From positions 394,904 through 458,903 of the forward strand of contig NZ_BMTO01000001.1 in NCBI RefSeq assembly GCF_014649715.1: a DNA stretch of 64,000 nt, given 5' to 3'. A program made the translations under genes and the position numbers. The stretch comes from Streptomyces lateritius. GTDB lineage: Bacteria > Actinomycetota > Actinomycetes > Streptomycetales > Streptomycetaceae. Shown here piece after piece: positions 17,560-27,139 of the stretch. The notes under the pieces are model-generated. The model worked only from the letters and a program-made list of their open reading frames with translations. It was not told where the DNA came from and made no database searches. The stretch's first letter is position 1. Every line of letters begins with the position of its first letter.

Positions 17560-19161
17560 TCACCCCCGCCGCAGCAGCCTCGACGCCCCCGCCGCCACCG
17601 TCGTCGCCAGCACCCATCCCAGGAGGATGAGCACCGTCGCGGCCCACTGCCAGAGGCCCTCCAGACGCCAGTAGCCGTCCTGGCCCAGGTTGATCACCGG
17701 CAGCAGCAGATCGAGCGCGTACAGCGGGGCGTTCCACCGAGGGGACTCCTCCGCCTTCAGCGGGACCGGGTCGTAGCGGGAGAACGCCACCGCACCGGCC
17801 GCCCACAGCACCGCCATCCACAGGGCCGCCCGGCCCGGCCGGTAGCCGTAGGCCACCGTCCAGTCCTGGAGGTAGCCCCACAGCTTGCCCGCCACCGGCA
17901 GCGTTTCCCGGCGCCGGCGCTGCTTGGCGAGCAGCACCACCCGGGCGTCCGCGTCCTCCCCGCTGGTGCGCAGCACCGTCGCCAGCCGTTCGTACGGCTC
18001 CGGGGCGTACTCCGGGGTCGCCGCCGCCACCCACTCCAGGCGGCGGGCCAGCGGAAAGTGGCCGTACGGCACCAGGTTCTCGTAGACGAAGCCGTTCATG
18101 GACAGACCTCCCGGGCCCGGCCAGCTGGTGGAGAGGTCGATCAGCGTCACCACCTTCGCGCCGTTGAGCACCACCCGGCCCTCCTCGGGCGGCTCCCCGT
18201 TGAACCGCAGCTCGGGCGTCACGATCCGGCGCAGCGACACCTCCTCGCGGAGCGCCCCGTTCAGCACGAACCGGGCGTAGTGCAGGTCCACCGCGTCACC
18301 GAACCGCCCGTCGTCCAGCCGCACCCCGCCGTGGCACTCGACCGGCTTGCGCCGCGCCCCGCTCATCGGGGTGTACCCGATGCCGTACGGGGGAGTGGCC
18401 GTGGCGTTCCCCGACCCTTCGTACACCCACGCCGCGTTCAGATAGAGCGAACGCTCCACCGTCAGCTGCGGCGCGTTCAACGCCCGGCGCTGCTGCGCGC
18501 CGCGCAGCACGCTGCCGCGCAGGCTCAGCGACACCCCCACCTTCGCCCCGCGCAGGCTCAGCTCCCCGTGGGCCTCGATCAGCTCCGCCTGGAGATCCTG
18601 AGCCACCACCAGGCCGTCGGCGGTGATCGCCCGGCCGCGCCGGTCCGGCCAGACCTGGATCTGGTTGATCAGGAGGTCCGTGCCGATCTGCGCGTCCGTC
18701 AGCCGTATGCCGCGCTCCACCCGGCAGCGCGGCAGGTGGAGATCGCCCTGCGTGTGCAGCCGCGCCGCCTCCAGGCGGGGTATCGCGCACTCGACCATCC
18801 GCAGCGTTCCGAAGTGCGCCTCCGGCAGCACGATCTCCTGGTCGAAACGGCAGCGGTTCATCTCCACGTACGGCCCTATCGCCCCGCCCGCCAGGTCCAG
18901 GACCCCCGTGATCCGCACCCCGCGCAGCTTGAGCGCCGCGACCCGCCCGGCCTGCGGCGACGGCCCGTCGAGCAGCAGCAGCCCCAGCACCTCGGCGCGC
19001 ACACTGCGCTCGTCCCCCCACGGGTGCTGTCCGAACGGATCGTCCCGCGCCGCGTCTCCCTCGCTCAGATCACAGGTCCTGCCGATCCGGAACGCCCGCC
19101 ACATGATCCGCTCGGGACCCGTGAGACCGTCCGGCATACCGTCCTCGTGCGGCTCGGTCAC
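17560..19161 (-). CDS. Pentapeptide-repeat-like protein with C-terminal membrane helices
   Basis: A 533-aa protein of unknown function. Residues about 60-330 form a right-handed-helix-like array in which a Leu/Ile recurs every five residues (LKLRGVRITGVLDLAGGAIG, ELSLRGAKVGVSLSLRGSVL). Two or three hydrophobic segments near the C-terminus (ALWMAVLWAAGAVAF, LYALDLLLPVINLG, AATVLILLGWVLATTVAAGA) anchor it in the membrane. Similar genes are sometimes labelled membrane oxidoreductases, but I see no nucleotide-binding motif. GTG 19161 has GAGGGGG upstream; GTG 19182 is a second possibility. It is divergent from hisD. Confidence 0.75.
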   Translation of the reverse strand: MTEPHEDGMPDGLTGPERIMWRAFRIGRTCDLSEGDAARDDPFGQHPWGDERSVRAEVLGLLLLDGPSPQAGRVAALKLRGVRITGVLDLAGGAIGPYVEMNRCRFDQEIVLPEAHFGTLRMVECAIPRLEAARLHTQGDLHLPRCRVERGIRLTDAQIGTDLLINQIQVWPDRRGRAITADGLVVAQDLQAELIEAHGELSLRGAKVGVSLSLRGSVLRGAQQRRALNAPQLTVERSLYLNAAWVYEGSGNATATPPYGIGYTPMSGARRKPVECHGGVRLDDGRFGDAVDLHYARFVLNGALREEVSLRRIVTPELRFNGEPPEEGRVVLNGAKVVTLIDLSTSWPGPGGLSMNGFVYENLVPYGHFPLARRLEWVAAATPEYAPEPYERLATVLRTSGEDADARVVLLAKQRRRRETLPVAGKLWGYLQDWTVAYGYRPGRAALWMAVLWAAGAVAFSRYDPVPLKAEESPRWNAPLYALDLLLPVINLGQDGYWRLEGLWQWAATVLILLGWVLATTVAAGASRLLRRG

Positions 19162-19277
19162 TGCCGCCCCCTCGCTTTCCACGAACCCGCTTCCCTGGAT
19201 TCGTACAGCCGTTCTTCCCGCTGAGTGACGGACTGAACGCTAACGGTCAGCTGTGGCGACAAGACGCCACTGTGGCG

Positions 19278-19296
19278 CGTATCAGCCAGTGATACG
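19278..19296. promoter_or_regulatory. Dyad upstream of hisD
   Basis: A perfect 7-bp inverted repeat, CGTATCA-N5-TGATACG, 39 bp before the hisD start in the divergent promoter region. The size and spacing suit a dimeric repressor or an RNA stem. A second shorter dyad, GTGGCG-N6-CGCCAC, lies at 19253-19270. No regulator is identified. Confidence 0.45.
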
Positions 19297-19335
19297 GACG
19301 ACCGACGCTTGTGGGGCGTCTGCGAGAATTGACCC

Positions 19336-20676
19336 GTGATCTCTCGTATCGACCTGCGCGGCGACGCCCTCCCCGAGGGTGGCGCACTGCGCGACCTGCT
19401 GCCCCGTGCCGAGTTCGACGTGGAAGCCGCCCTGGAGAAGGTGCGGCCCATCTGCGAGGACGTACGGCATCATGGCGCGGCCGCAGTGATCGACTACGGC
19501 GAGAAGTTCGACGGCGTCCGCGTCACCGACCTGCGCGTCCCGGCCGAGACGATCGCCCGCGCCCTCGACGAGCTGGACCCGGCCGTCCGGGCCGCCCTGG
19601 AGGAGTCCATCCGCCGGGCCAGGATCGTCCACCGCGAGCAGCGCCGCACCACCCACACCACCCAGGTCGTGCCCGGCGGTACGGTCACCGAGAAGTGGGT
19701 CCCGGTCGAGCGCGTGGGGCTCTACGTCCCCGGCGGCCGCTCCGTCTACCCCTCGTCCGTCGTCATGAACGTGGTCCCCGCCCAGGAGGCCGGCGTCGAG
19801 GGCGTCGCGATCGCGTCGCCGCCCCAGAAGGAGTTCGGCGGCCTGCCCCACCCGACGATCCTCGCCGCGTGCGCGCTGCTCGGCGTCGACGAGGTGTACG
19901 CCGCGGGCGGTGCCCAGGCCATCGCCATGTTCGCGTACGGCACCGAGGGCACCGAGGACGCGCCCGGCTGCGCTCCCGTCAACCTGGTCACCGGCCCCGG
20001 CAACATCTACGTCGCCGCCGCCAAGCGCCTCCTCAAGGGCCGCATCGGCATCGACGCCGAGGCGGGCCCGACCGAGATCGCGATCCTGGCCGACTCCACC
20101 GCCGACCCCGTCCACGTCGCGGCCGACCTCATCAGCCAGGCCGAGCACGACCCGATGGCCGCCGCCGTCCTGGTCACCGACTCCGAGGAGCTGGCCCGGG
20201 CCACCGAGGCCGAGCTGAAGACCCAGGTCGCCGCCTCCAAGCACATCGAGGACCGGATCGTCCCGGCGCTGGCCGGAAAGCAGTCCGCGATCGTCCTCGT
20301 CAGCGACCTCGAGGACGGCCTCAAGGTCGTCGACGCGTACGGCGCCGAGCACCTGGAGATCCAGACCGCCGACGCCGCCGCCCGCGCGGACCGGGTCCGC
20401 AACGCCGGCGCGATCTTCGTCGGCCCCTGGGCACCGGTCTCCCTCGGCGACTACTGCGCCGGGTCGAACCACGTCCTGCCCACCGGCGGCTGCGCCTGCC
20501 ACTCCTCGGGCCTGTCCGTGCAGTCCTTCCTGCGCGGAATCCACATCGTGGACTACACCCGCGACGCCCTCGCCGATGTCACCCACCACGTGGTGACGCT
20601 CGCGGAGGCGGAGGACCTGCCCGCACACGGAGCCGCGCTCAAGGCCCGGTTCGGATGGAAGGTTCCGCAGGCATGA
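19336..20676 (+). CDS. hisD: Histidinol dehydrogenase
   Basis: Catalyses the last two steps of histidine synthesis, histidinol to histidine with two NAD+ (446 aa, normal length). Motifs seen are the Rossmann-type signature region [52 protein letters not shown] and [20 protein letters not shown]. The zinc ligands of the family lie in SQAEHDPMA and in the C-terminal EHL segment. GTG 19336 has no clear ribosome-binding site, while GAGAAT lies 6 nt upstream as a possible -10 box, so the operon may start with a leaderless message. It is the first gene of the his operon and overlaps hisC by 4 nt. Confidence 0.98.
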   Translation: MISRIDLRGDALPEGGALRDLLPRAEFDVEAALEKVRPICEDVRHHGAAAVIDYGEKFDGVRVTDLRVPAETIARALDELDPAVRAALEESIRRARIVHREQRRTTHTTQVVPGGTVTEKWVPVERVGLYVPGGRSVYPSSVVMNVVPAQEAGVEGVAIASPPQKEFGGLPHPTILAACALLGVDEVYAAGGAQAIAMFAYGTEGTEDAPGCAPVNLVTGPGNIYVAAAKRLLKGRIGIDAEAGPTEIAILADSTADPVHVAADLISQAEHDPMAAAVLVTDSEELARATEAELKTQVAASKHIEDRIVPALAGKQSAIVLVSDLEDGLKVVDAYGAEHLEIQTADAAARADRVRNAGAIFVGPWAPVSLGDYCAGSNHVLPTGGCACHSSGLSVQSFLRGIHIVDYTRDALADVTHHVVTLAEAEDLPAHGAALKARFGWKVPQA

Positions 20677-21806
20677 CCGACACCGTCGACTCCCTCCGCA
20701 TCGACGACCTCCCCATCCGCGACGAGCTGCGCGGCAAGTCCCCGTACGGCGCGCCGCAGCTCGAAGTCCCCGTCCAGCTCAACACCAACGAGAACCCCTA
20801 CCCGCTGCCCGAGCCCCTCGTGGCCCGGATCGCGGAGCGCGTCGCCGAGGCCGCCCGCGGCCTCAACCGCTACCCCGACCGGGACGCGATCGAGCTGCGC
20901 ACCGAGCTCGCCCGCTACCTCACCCGTACCGGAAAGCACCCGGTCGCCGTCGAGAACGTCTGGGCCGCCAACGGCTCCAACGAGGTCCTCCAGCAGCTGC
21001 TGCAGACCTTCGGCGGCCCCGGCCGTACGGCCATCGGCTTCGAACCCTCGTACTCGATGCACGGCCTCATCGCACGCGGCACCGGCACCGGCTGGATCTC
21101 CGGACCGCGCAACGCCGATTTCACCATCGACGTGGAGGCGGCCGAGCGGGCGATCGCCGAGCACCGTCCGGACGTCGTCTTCATCACCTCGCCCAACAAC
21201 CCGACGGGCACGGCCGTCGAGGCCGAGACCGTCCTGGCGCTGTACGAGGCCGCCCAGGCCGCCAAGCCCTCGCTGGTGGTGGTCGACGAGGCGTACGTCG
21301 AGTTCAGCCACCGCGACTCGCTGCTGCCGCTGATCGAGGGCCGGCCCCACCTGGTCGTCTCCCGCACCATGTCGAAGGCCTTCGGGGCCGCCGGGCTCCG
21401 CCTCGGCTACCTCGCCGCCCACCCCGCCGTGGTCGACGCCGTGCAGCTCGTACGCCTGCCGTACCACCTCTCCGCCGTCACCCAGGCCACCGCGCTCGCC
21501 GCCCTGGAGCACACCGACACCCTCCTCGGGTACGTCGAACAGCTCAAGGCCGAGCGGGACCGCCTCGTCACCGAGTTGCGGGCGATCGGCTGCGAGGTCA
21601 CCGAGTCCGACGCCAACTTCGTCCAGTTCGGCCACTTCGACGGAGCCGAGGGCTCCCACGCGGCCTGGCAGAAGATCCTCGACCGGGGCGTCCTGGTCCG
21701 GGACAACGGCGTACCGGGCTGGCTGCGGGTCACCGCCGGCACCCCCGAAGAGAACGACGCGTTCCTCGATGCGGTACGCGCTTTGAAGAAGGAGCAGAGT
21801 TCATGA
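20673..21806 (+). CDS. hisC: Histidinol-phosphate aminotransferase
   Basis: PLP-dependent enzyme (377 aa) converting imidazole-acetol phosphate and glutamate to histidinol phosphate. It has [10 protein letters not shown] near the N-terminus, [24 protein letters not shown] (cofactor Asp) and [17 protein letters not shown] with the Schiff-base Lys. ATG 20673 overlaps the hisD stop (ATGA), and its own stop overlaps hisB, so translation is coupled on both sides. Confidence 0.97.
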   Translation: MTDTVDSLRIDDLPIRDELRGKSPYGAPQLEVPVQLNTNENPYPLPEPLVARIAERVAEAARGLNRYPDRDAIELRTELARYLTRTGKHPVAVENVWAANGSNEVLQQLLQTFGGPGRTAIGFEPSYSMHGLIARGTGTGWISGPRNADFTIDVEAAERAIAEHRPDVVFITSPNNPTGTAVEAETVLALYEAAQAAKPSLVVVDEAYVEFSHRDSLLPLIEGRPHLVVSRTMSKAFGAAGLRLGYLAAHPAVVDAVQLVRLPYHLSAVTQATALAALEHTDTLLGYVEQLKAERDRLVTELRAIGCEVTESDANFVQFGHFDGAEGSHAAWQKILDRGVLVRDNGVPGWLRVTAGTPEENDAFLDAVRALKKEQSS

Positions 21807-22396
21807 GCCGCGTAGGACGGGTCGAACGCACCACCAAGGAGACCTCCGTCGTCGTCGAGATCGACCTCGACGGAACCGGCAAGGTCGACGTCGCCACCGG
21901 CGTCGGCTTCTACGACCACATGCTCGACCAGCTCGGCCGCCACGGCCTGTTCGACCTCACCGTCAAGACCGACGGCGACCTGCACATCGACTCCCACCAC
22001 ACCATCGAGGACACGGCCCTCGCCCTCGGCGCCGCCTTCAAGCAGGCGCTCGGCGACAAGGTCGGCATCTACCGCTTCGGCAACTGCACCGTCCCGCTGG
22101 ACGAGTCGCTCGCCCAGGTGACCGTCGACCTCTCAGGCCGCCCCTACCTGGTCCACACCGAGCCCGAGAACATGGCGCCGATGATCGGCTCCTACGACAC
22201 GACGATGACCCGGCACATCTTCGAGTCCTTCGTGGCGCAGGCGCAGATCGCGCTCCACATCCACGTGCCGTACGGGCGCAACGCCCACCACATCGTGGAG
22301 TGCCAGTTCAAGGCGCTCGCCCGGGCCCTGCGCTACGCCTCCGAGCGCGACCCGCGCGCGGCCGGCATCCTGCCGTCCACGAAGGGCGCCCTCTAA
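21803..22396 (+). CDS. hisB: Imidazoleglycerol-phosphate dehydratase
   Basis: Monofunctional manganese-dependent dehydratase (197 aa) making imidazole-acetol phosphate. Metal-binding signatures are [14 protein letters not shown] and [20 protein letters not shown]. There is no fused phosphatase domain, unlike E. coli HisB. It overlaps hisC by 4 nt (ATGA); the small membrane gene starts 4 bp after its stop. Confidence 0.97.
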   Translation: MSRVGRVERTTKETSVVVEIDLDGTGKVDVATGVGFYDHMLDQLGRHGLFDLTVKTDGDLHIDSHHTIEDTALALGAAFKQALGDKVGIYRFGNCTVPLDESLAQVTVDLSGRPYLVHTEPENMAPMIGSYDTTMTRHIFESFVAQAQIALHIHVPYGRNAHHIVECQFKALARALRYASERDPRAAGILPSTKGAL

Positions 22397-22400
22397 CCCC

Positions 22401-22568
22401 ATGACCGGCCTCTCCACCATCCTCATCGTCGTCGGGCTCTTCCTCGCCGGCGGTGTGTACTCCTTCTCCAAGCAGAAGCTGCCCAAGGGCGTGATCGCCG
22501 TCCTCGCCATCGCCTCCGTGATGTGCCTGGTCGCCGGCGTCCTGCGGATTCAGGGAATCTGGGAATGA
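22401..22568 (+). CDS. Small two-helix membrane protein inside the his operon (55 aa)
   Basis: The product starts [20 protein letters not shown] and has two hydrophobic helices (about 5-20 and 30-50) joined by a basic loop ([10 protein letters not shown]), a hairpin topology with the loop probably cytoplasmic. It starts 4 bp after hisB and its TGA overlaps the hisH ATG (22565), so it is embedded in the translational chain. I recall similar small genes at this place in other Streptomyces. It is not a known histidine enzyme; a role in regulating or anchoring the HisH/HisF complex is only speculation. Confidence 0.75.
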   Translation: MTGLSTILIVVGLFLAGGVYSFSKQKLPKGVIAVLAIASVMCLVAGVLRIQGIWE

Positions 22569-23215
22569 GCGCTACCAAGCCGCAGAAGAAGGTCGTCGTC
22601 TTCGACTACGGATTCGGCAACGTCCGCTCCGCGGAGCGGGCCCTCGCCCACGTCGGCGCCGACGTCGAGATCACCCGCGACTACGACACCGCCATGAACG
22701 CCGACGGACTCCTCGTCCCCGGCGTCGGAGCCTTCTCCGCCTGTATGCAGGGCCTCAGGGCGGCGCGCGGCGAATGGATCGTCGACCGCCGCCTCTCCGG
22801 CGGCCGCCCCGTCATGGGCATCTGCGTCGGCATGCAGATCCTCTTCGCCCGTGGCATCGAGCACGGCGTGGAGACCGAGGGCCTCGACGAATGGCCCGGT
22901 ACGGTCGAGCCGCTGAAGGCCCCGATCGTGCCCCACATGGGCTGGAACACGGTCGACGCACCGCAGGACAGCGAGCTGTTCGCGGGGCTCGACGCCGACG
23001 CCCGGTTCTACTTCGTGCACTCCTACGCGGTGCGCGAGTGGACCCTGGAGGTCGGCAACCCCAAGATCCGCGCCCCCAAGGTCACCTGGGCCACCCACGG
23101 CGAGCCGTTCGTCGCCGCCGTCGAGAACGGCGCCCTGTGGGCGACCCAGTTCCACCCCGAGAAGTCCGGCGACGCCGGCGCCCAGCTCCTCACCAACTGG
23201 ATCGAGACCCTCTGA
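22565..23215 (+). CDS. hisH: Imidazole glycerol phosphate synthase, glutaminase subunit
   Basis: Class I glutamine amidotransferase (216 aa) that feeds ammonia to HisF. The nucleophile Cys is in [10 protein letters not shown]; the His/Glu pair is in [10 protein letters not shown]; the N-terminal strand [13 protein letters not shown] and the oxyanion segment [11 protein letters not shown] are present. ATG 22565 overlaps the small membrane gene; an upstream in-frame start is less likely. Confidence 0.97.
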   Translation: MSATKPQKKVVVFDYGFGNVRSAERALAHVGADVEITRDYDTAMNADGLLVPGVGAFSACMQGLRAARGEWIVDRRLSGGRPVMGICVGMQILFARGIEHGVETEGLDEWPGTVEPLKAPIVPHMGWNTVDAPQDSELFAGLDADARFYFVHSYAVREWTLEVGNPKIRAPKVTWATHGEPFVAAVENGALWATQFHPEKSGDAGAQLLTNWIETL

Positions 23216-23217
23216 TC

Positions 23218-23949
23218 ATGGCTCAGAAGCTTGAACTCCTCCCCGCCGTCGACGTCCGCGACGGCCAGGCCGTCCGCCTCGTGCACGGCGAGTCCGGTAC
23301 CGAAACCTCCTACGGCTCCCCGCTGGAGGCCGCCCTCGCCTGGCAGCGCTCCGGCGCCGAGTGGCTGCACCTGGTCGACCTCGACGCCGCCTTCGGCACC
23401 GGGGACAACCGGGAGCTGATCGCCGAGGTCGCCCGCGCCATGGACATCAAGGTCGAGCTGTCCGGCGGCATCCGCGACGACGCCTCGCTCGCCGCCGCCC
23501 TCGCCACCGGCTGCACCCGCGTCAACCTGGGCACCGCCGCGCTGGAGACCCCCGAGTGGGTCGCCAAGGTCATCGCCGAGCACGGTGACAAGATCGCCGT
23601 CGGCCTGGACGTCCGCGGCACGACCCTGCGCGGCCGCGGCTGGACCCGCGACGGCGGCGACCTGTACGAGACGCTGGCCCGCCTCGACTCCGAGGGCTGC
23701 GCCCGCTACGTCGTCACCGACATCGCCAAGGACGGCACGCTCCAGGGCCCCAACCTTGAGCTCCTGAAGAACGTCTGCGCCGCCACCGACAAGCCCGTCG
23801 TCGCCTCCGGCGGTGTGTCGTCCCTGGACGACCTGCGCGCGCTGTCCGGTCTCGTCCCCCAGGGCGTCGAGGGCGCGATCGTCGGAAAGGCGCTCTACGC
23901 CAAGGCGTTCACCCTGGAAGAGGCGCTGGAGGCGGTGGCTTCCGTATGA
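23218..23949 (+). CDS. priA: PriA: bifunctional HisA/TrpF phosphoribosyl isomerase
   Basis: A (beta-alpha)8 isomerase (243 aa) that in actinobacteria acts on both ProFAR (histidine) and phosphoribosylanthranilate (tryptophan). The catalytic Asp near the N-terminus is in [19 protein letters not shown] and the second in [15 protein letters not shown]; phosphate loops are [10 protein letters not shown] and [10 protein letters not shown]. No trpF is present in the window although trpC, trpB and trpA are, which supports the dual role. It starts 2 bp after hisH and overlaps the RidA gene by 4 nt. Confidence 0.96.
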   Translation: MAQKLELLPAVDVRDGQAVRLVHGESGTETSYGSPLEAALAWQRSGAEWLHLVDLDAAFGTGDNRELIAEVARAMDIKVELSGGIRDDASLAAALATGCTRVNLGTAALETPEWVAKVIAEHGDKIAVGLDVRGTTLRGRGWTRDGGDLYETLARLDSEGCARYVVTDIAKDGTLQGPNLELLKNVCAATDKPVVASGGVSSLDDLRALSGLVPQGVEGAIVGKALYAKAFTLEEALEAVASV

Positions 23950-24347
23950 CCGACTCCGTACGCAAGGTGGTGACCGGCGCTCCCTGGGAGGAGCAGTTCG
24001 GCTACTCCCGCGCGGTGGAGCTCCCGAACGGTCTGGTCCTGGTCTCCGGCTGCACCTCGATCGTCGACGGCCAGATCGCCGGCGGCGGTCCCCACGAACA
24101 GGCCGTCAACGCCTTCAACGTGGCCTTCGCCGCGCTGAAGCAGCTCGGCCTGGGCGTGGAGCACGTCGTACGGACCCGGATGTACATCACGCACGCCCGG
24201 GACGTGGACGAGGTCGGCCGCGCCCACAAGGAGCTGTTCGACGCGGTCCGCCCGGCCGCGTCCATGGTCATCGTCTCCGGTTTCGTGGACCCGAGCCTGG
24301 TCGTCGAGGTCGAGGTCGAGGCGTACCGAGGCGGTGAGACGGCATGA
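23946..24347 (+). CDS. RidA family enamine/imine deaminase
   Basis: A 133-aa YjgF/YER057c/UK114-type protein. Members hydrolyse reactive 2-aminoacrylate-type enamines formed by PLP enzymes, or act as other deaminases. Visible motifs are [41 protein letters not shown] and [10 protein letters not shown]; the substrate-binding Arg of canonical RidA is in VVRTRMY. It overlaps priA and hisF by 4 nt each, so it is a fixed member of the his operon, perhaps protecting HisC or other PLP enzymes; this is inference. Confidence 0.9.
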   Translation: MTDSVRKVVTGAPWEEQFGYSRAVELPNGLVLVSGCTSIVDGQIAGGGPHEQAVNAFNVAFAALKQLGLGVEHVVRTRMYITHARDVDEVGRAHKELFDAVRPAASMVIVSGFVDPSLVVEVEVEAYRGGETA

Positions 24348-25099
24348 GTCTCGCCGTACGCGTGATCCCCTGCCTGGACGTGGACAACGGCCGGGTCGTC
24401 AAGGGCGTCAACTTCCAGAACCTGCGGGACGCCGGGGACCCGGTCGAGATGGCGAAGCTGTACGACGCCGAGGGCGCCGACGAGCTGACCTTCCTCGACA
24501 TCACCGCCTCCTCCGGTAACCGGGAGACCACCTACGACGTGGTGCGCCGCACCGCCGAGCAGGTCTTCATCCCGCTCACGGTCGGCGGCGGCGTGCGCGC
24601 GGCGGAGGACGTCGACAAGCTGCTGCGCGCGGGCGCGGACAAGGTGGGCGTCAACACCGCCGCCGTCGCCCGGCCCGAGCTGATCCGTGAGATCGCGGAG
24701 CGCTTCGGCCGCCAGGTGCTGGTGCTCTCGGTCGACGCGCGCCGGACGGCGTCGGGGTCCTTCGAGGTCACCACCCACGGCGGCCGCAAGGGCACCGGCA
24801 TCGACGCCGTCGAGTGGGCGCACCGGGCCGCCGAGCTGGGAGCGGGCGAGATCCTGCTCAACTCGATGGACGCGGACGGCACGAAGGACGGCTACGACAC
24901 CGAGATGATCGCGGCCGTGCGGAAGCACGTGACCGTGCCGGTGATCGCGAGTGGTGGCGCGGGCAAGCTCTCCGACTTCCCGCCGGCCATCGCGGCCGGT
25001 GCCGACGCGGTGCTCGCCGCCTCCGTGTTCCACTTCGGCGACCTGCGGATCTCCCAGGTCAAGGACGCACTGCGGGGAGCGGGCCACCCGGTCCGCTGA
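24344..25099 (+). CDS. hisF: Imidazole glycerol phosphate synthase, cyclase subunit
   Basis: Cyclase/lyase (251 aa) partner of HisH, forming IGP and AICAR from PRFAR and ammonia. The catalytic Asp residues are in [19 protein letters not shown] and [10 protein letters not shown]; phosphate-binding loops are [12 protein letters not shown] and [13 protein letters not shown]. It is the last gene of the operon, ending 13 bp before a terminator. hisG and hisE are not in this window. Confidence 0.98.
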   Translation: MSLAVRVIPCLDVDNGRVVKGVNFQNLRDAGDPVEMAKLYDAEGADELTFLDITASSGNRETTYDVVRRTAEQVFIPLTVGGGVRAAEDVDKLLRAGADKVGVNTAAVARPELIREIAERFGRQVLVLSVDARRTASGSFEVTTHGGRKGTGIDAVEWAHRAAELGAGEILLNSMDADGTKDGYDTEMIAAVRKHVTVPVIASGGAGKLSDFPPAIAAGADAVLAASVFHFGDLRISQVKDALRGAGHPVR

Positions 25100-25111
25100 A
25101 CCTCGCGCTCG

Positions 25112-25138
25112 GAAAGGCCCCCAACCCGGGGGCCTTTC
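25112..25138 (+). terminator. his operon terminator
   Basis: A perfect 11-bp stem, GAAAGGCCCCC (25112-25122) with GGGGGCCTTTC (25128-25138), and a 5-nt loop, 13 bp after the hisF stop. Confidence 0.85.
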
Positions 25139-25162
25139 TCCCGACCAGATGTGCAGGATTAT

Positions 25163-25184
25163 TTGCGCAATCGATATTGCGCAA
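25163..25184. promoter_or_regulatory. Palindromic operator of the ArsR-family gene
   Basis: TTGCGCAAT-N4-ATTGCGCAA, perfect 9-bp arms, 27 bp before the start of the winged-helix regulator. The island is AT-rich and so stands out. An ArsR-type dimer would cover this length, which suggests autoregulation of the regulator/MFS pair. Confidence 0.7.
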
Positions 25185-25211
25185 GTTTTCCTTCGCATCT
25201 AGGGTCGGGGC

Positions 25212-25799
25212 ATGCCCTCGCCCGACAACCGCCGGATCACCGACCTCGGCACCCTCAAGGCCATCTCGCATCCCTTGCGGATGCGTCTCTACCGCGCCCT
25301 CTTCGTGGCCCGCACCGCCACGGCCTCCCAGCTCGCCGATCAGGTCGACGAGGCCGTCTCGCTCGTCAGCTACCACCTGCGCAAGCTCGCCGACCACGGC
25401 CTCATCGAGGAGGCCGAGACCCGGTCGGCGGACGGCCGCGAACGCTGGTGGCAGCCCAGCTCCTACGGGTTCAGCATCCGGGACGAGGACGTCCGCGACG
25501 CCCCCGAGCTGCTGGCCGCGAGCGCCGCCTTCGGCCGCACCGTCGACGAACAGCGCACCGAACTCCACAGCCGCTTCCTCGACGAACGCCTGACCTGGTC
25601 CGACGAGTGGCGCTCCGCCTCCATCAGCTCCGAGTGGCTGCCCCGCCTCACCGCCGCCGAGCTCGCCGCACTCGGCGCAGAGCTCGAAGCCGTCGTCCAG
25701 AAGTACGACCAGCGGGCCCGCGCCGCCGAGAAGGCCGGAGACACGGAAGGCCGCGAGAACGTCGCCGTCCACCTCCACGGCTTCCCCTACCGCTCATGA
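25212..25799 (+). CDS. ArsR-type winged-helix regulator
   Basis: A 195-aa transcription factor with an N-terminal helix-turn-helix (about residues 10-85): LKAISHPLRMRLYRALF, ATASQLADQVDEAVSLVSYHLRKLADHGLIEEAE. The longer C-terminal part (LTWSDEWRSASISSEW, then a helix ending AVHLHGFPYR) is typical of Streptomyces ArsR paralogues paired with MFS exporters. No metal-binding Cys pair is visible, so it is unlikely to be a metal sensor. Its stop overlaps the MFS start (ATGA), and a palindrome lies in its promoter. Confidence 0.9.
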   Translation: MPSPDNRRITDLGTLKAISHPLRMRLYRALFVARTATASQLADQVDEAVSLVSYHLRKLADHGLIEEAETRSADGRERWWQPSSYGFSIRDEDVRDAPELLAASAAFGRTVDEQRTELHSRFLDERLTWSDEWRSASISSEWLPRLTAAELAALGAELEAVVQKYDQRARAAEKAGDTEGRENVAVHLHGFPYRS

Positions 25800-27121
25800 C
25801 GGCTACCGGCTCCGCCACCGGTCCGGCGGTCACCGGTCCGGCGGTCAGCGGCCCCGGGGGCAGCACCCCCGCCGCCCGCCCCGCACACCGCGACGGCAAC
25901 GTCCTGCGCTGGCTCGGCGCCTACACCGCCTCCACCCTCGGCGACAGCGTCTACCACCTGGCCCTCTCCTGGGCCGCCGTGCGCGGCGGCACCCCCGCCG
26001 AGGCCGGGCTCGTCATGGCCGTCAGCGCCGTGCCACGCGCCCTGCTGATGCTCGGCGGGGGAGTGGTCGCCGACCGGTTCGGCCCCCGCCGGGTCGTCCT
26101 CGTCTCCGACACCGTCCGCTGCCTCGTCGTCCTCGGCGTGGCCGCCCTCCTGCTCCTGACCTCGCCCGGCCTGGTGGCCCTCGCCGCCCTGGCCCTCGTC
26201 TTCGGCGCGGTCGACGCCCTCTTCCTGCCCGCGGTCGGCGCCCTGCCGCCCCGGATCGCCCCGCGCGAACAGCTCGCCCGGGTCCAGGGCATGCGCGGAC
26301 TCGCCTACCGCGCCGGCCTCGTCCTCGGGGCCCCGCTCGGCGGCCTCGCCGTCGCCCTCGGCGGGGCGGCCGCGGCGTTCGGGGCGGCCGGACTCCTCTT
26401 CGCGTTCTCCCTGCCACTGCTCCTGACGCTCCGGCTCACCCCGCTGCCCGGCGACACGTCGTCCCGCGACGGCACAGCCCTGCGCGACCTCGCCGACGGC
26501 CTGCGCTACATCCGCCGCCACCGGGTCCTGGGACCGCTGATGATCGTCGTCGCCCTTACCGACCTCGGCTTCGTCGGCCCCCTCAACGTCGGCCTCGCGC
26601 TCCTCGCCGACGCGCGCGGCTGGGGCGCCGCGGGCATCGGCTGGATCCTCGCCGGCTTCGGGACCGGTGCGGCAGCGGCCTCGCTGCTGCTGACCGTCCG
26701 GGGCCGGATACCGCGCGCCGGGGCCGTCATGGGATGGACCATCACCCTCGGCGCGGGCTCGATCGCCGCCCTCGCGTACGTACCGCTGCTGCCAGTGGCC
26801 GTCGCCGTGTCGCTCTCCGTCGGCCTGCTCGCCGGCCTCAGCGGCGCCCTGTGCGGCGCGCTCACCCAGACCGAGTGCGACCCCGCCTACCTCGGCCGGG
26901 TGACGGCCGTGTCCAGCTTCTTCAGCCTGGGCGTCGCCCCTCTGAGCTTTCCTTTCACCGGCGCCGCCGTGGGCCTGTGGGGACTCGGGCCGGTGTTTGT
27001 CGCCAGCGCGGCGATCTGCGTGACCGGGGGCGTGTACGGACTCTGCGTAGGGCCCCTGCGGCGCGCGGAACTGCCCGGCGCCCCTCGTACGCCCCGTACG
27101 GCGACGCAGGGGGCGTCATAG
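25796..27121 (+). CDS. MFS transporter, probable exporter
   Basis: A 441-aa major facilitator with a disordered Gly/Ala/Pro-rich N-terminus (about 35 residues) and about 12 hydrophobic segments. The motif-A-like loop is GGGVVADRFGPRRVVL between helices 2 and 3. The type resembles enterobactin/macrolide exporter-like MFS proteins. Translationally coupled to the ArsR regulator, which probably responds to its substrate. It converges on the TIGR03085 gene 18 bp away without a clear terminator. Confidence 0.9.
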   Translation: MTATGSATGPAVTGPAVSGPGGSTPAARPAHRDGNVLRWLGAYTASTLGDSVYHLALSWAAVRGGTPAEAGLVMAVSAVPRALLMLGGGVVADRFGPRRVVLVSDTVRCLVVLGVAALLLLTSPGLVALAALALVFGAVDALFLPAVGALPPRIAPREQLARVQGMRGLAYRAGLVLGAPLGGLAVALGGAAAAFGAAGLLFAFSLPLLLTLRLTPLPGDTSSRDGTALRDLADGLRYIRRHRVLGPLMIVVALTDLGFVGPLNVGLALLADARGWGAAGIGWILAGFGTGAAAASLLLTVRGRIPRAGAVMGWTITLGAGSIAALAYVPLLPVAVAVSLSVGLLAGLSGALCGALTQTECDPAYLGRVTAVSSFFSLGVAPLSFPFTGAAVGLWGLGPVFVASAAICVTGGVYGLCVGPLRRAELPGAPRTPRTATQGAS

Positions 27122-27139
27122 GGCCCGCCCGCGCGCCGT

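Noticed and set aside
19183..19335. T-box or histidine leader before hisD
   Set aside because: No T-box consensus, no His-codon run and too little space for a full T-box fold.
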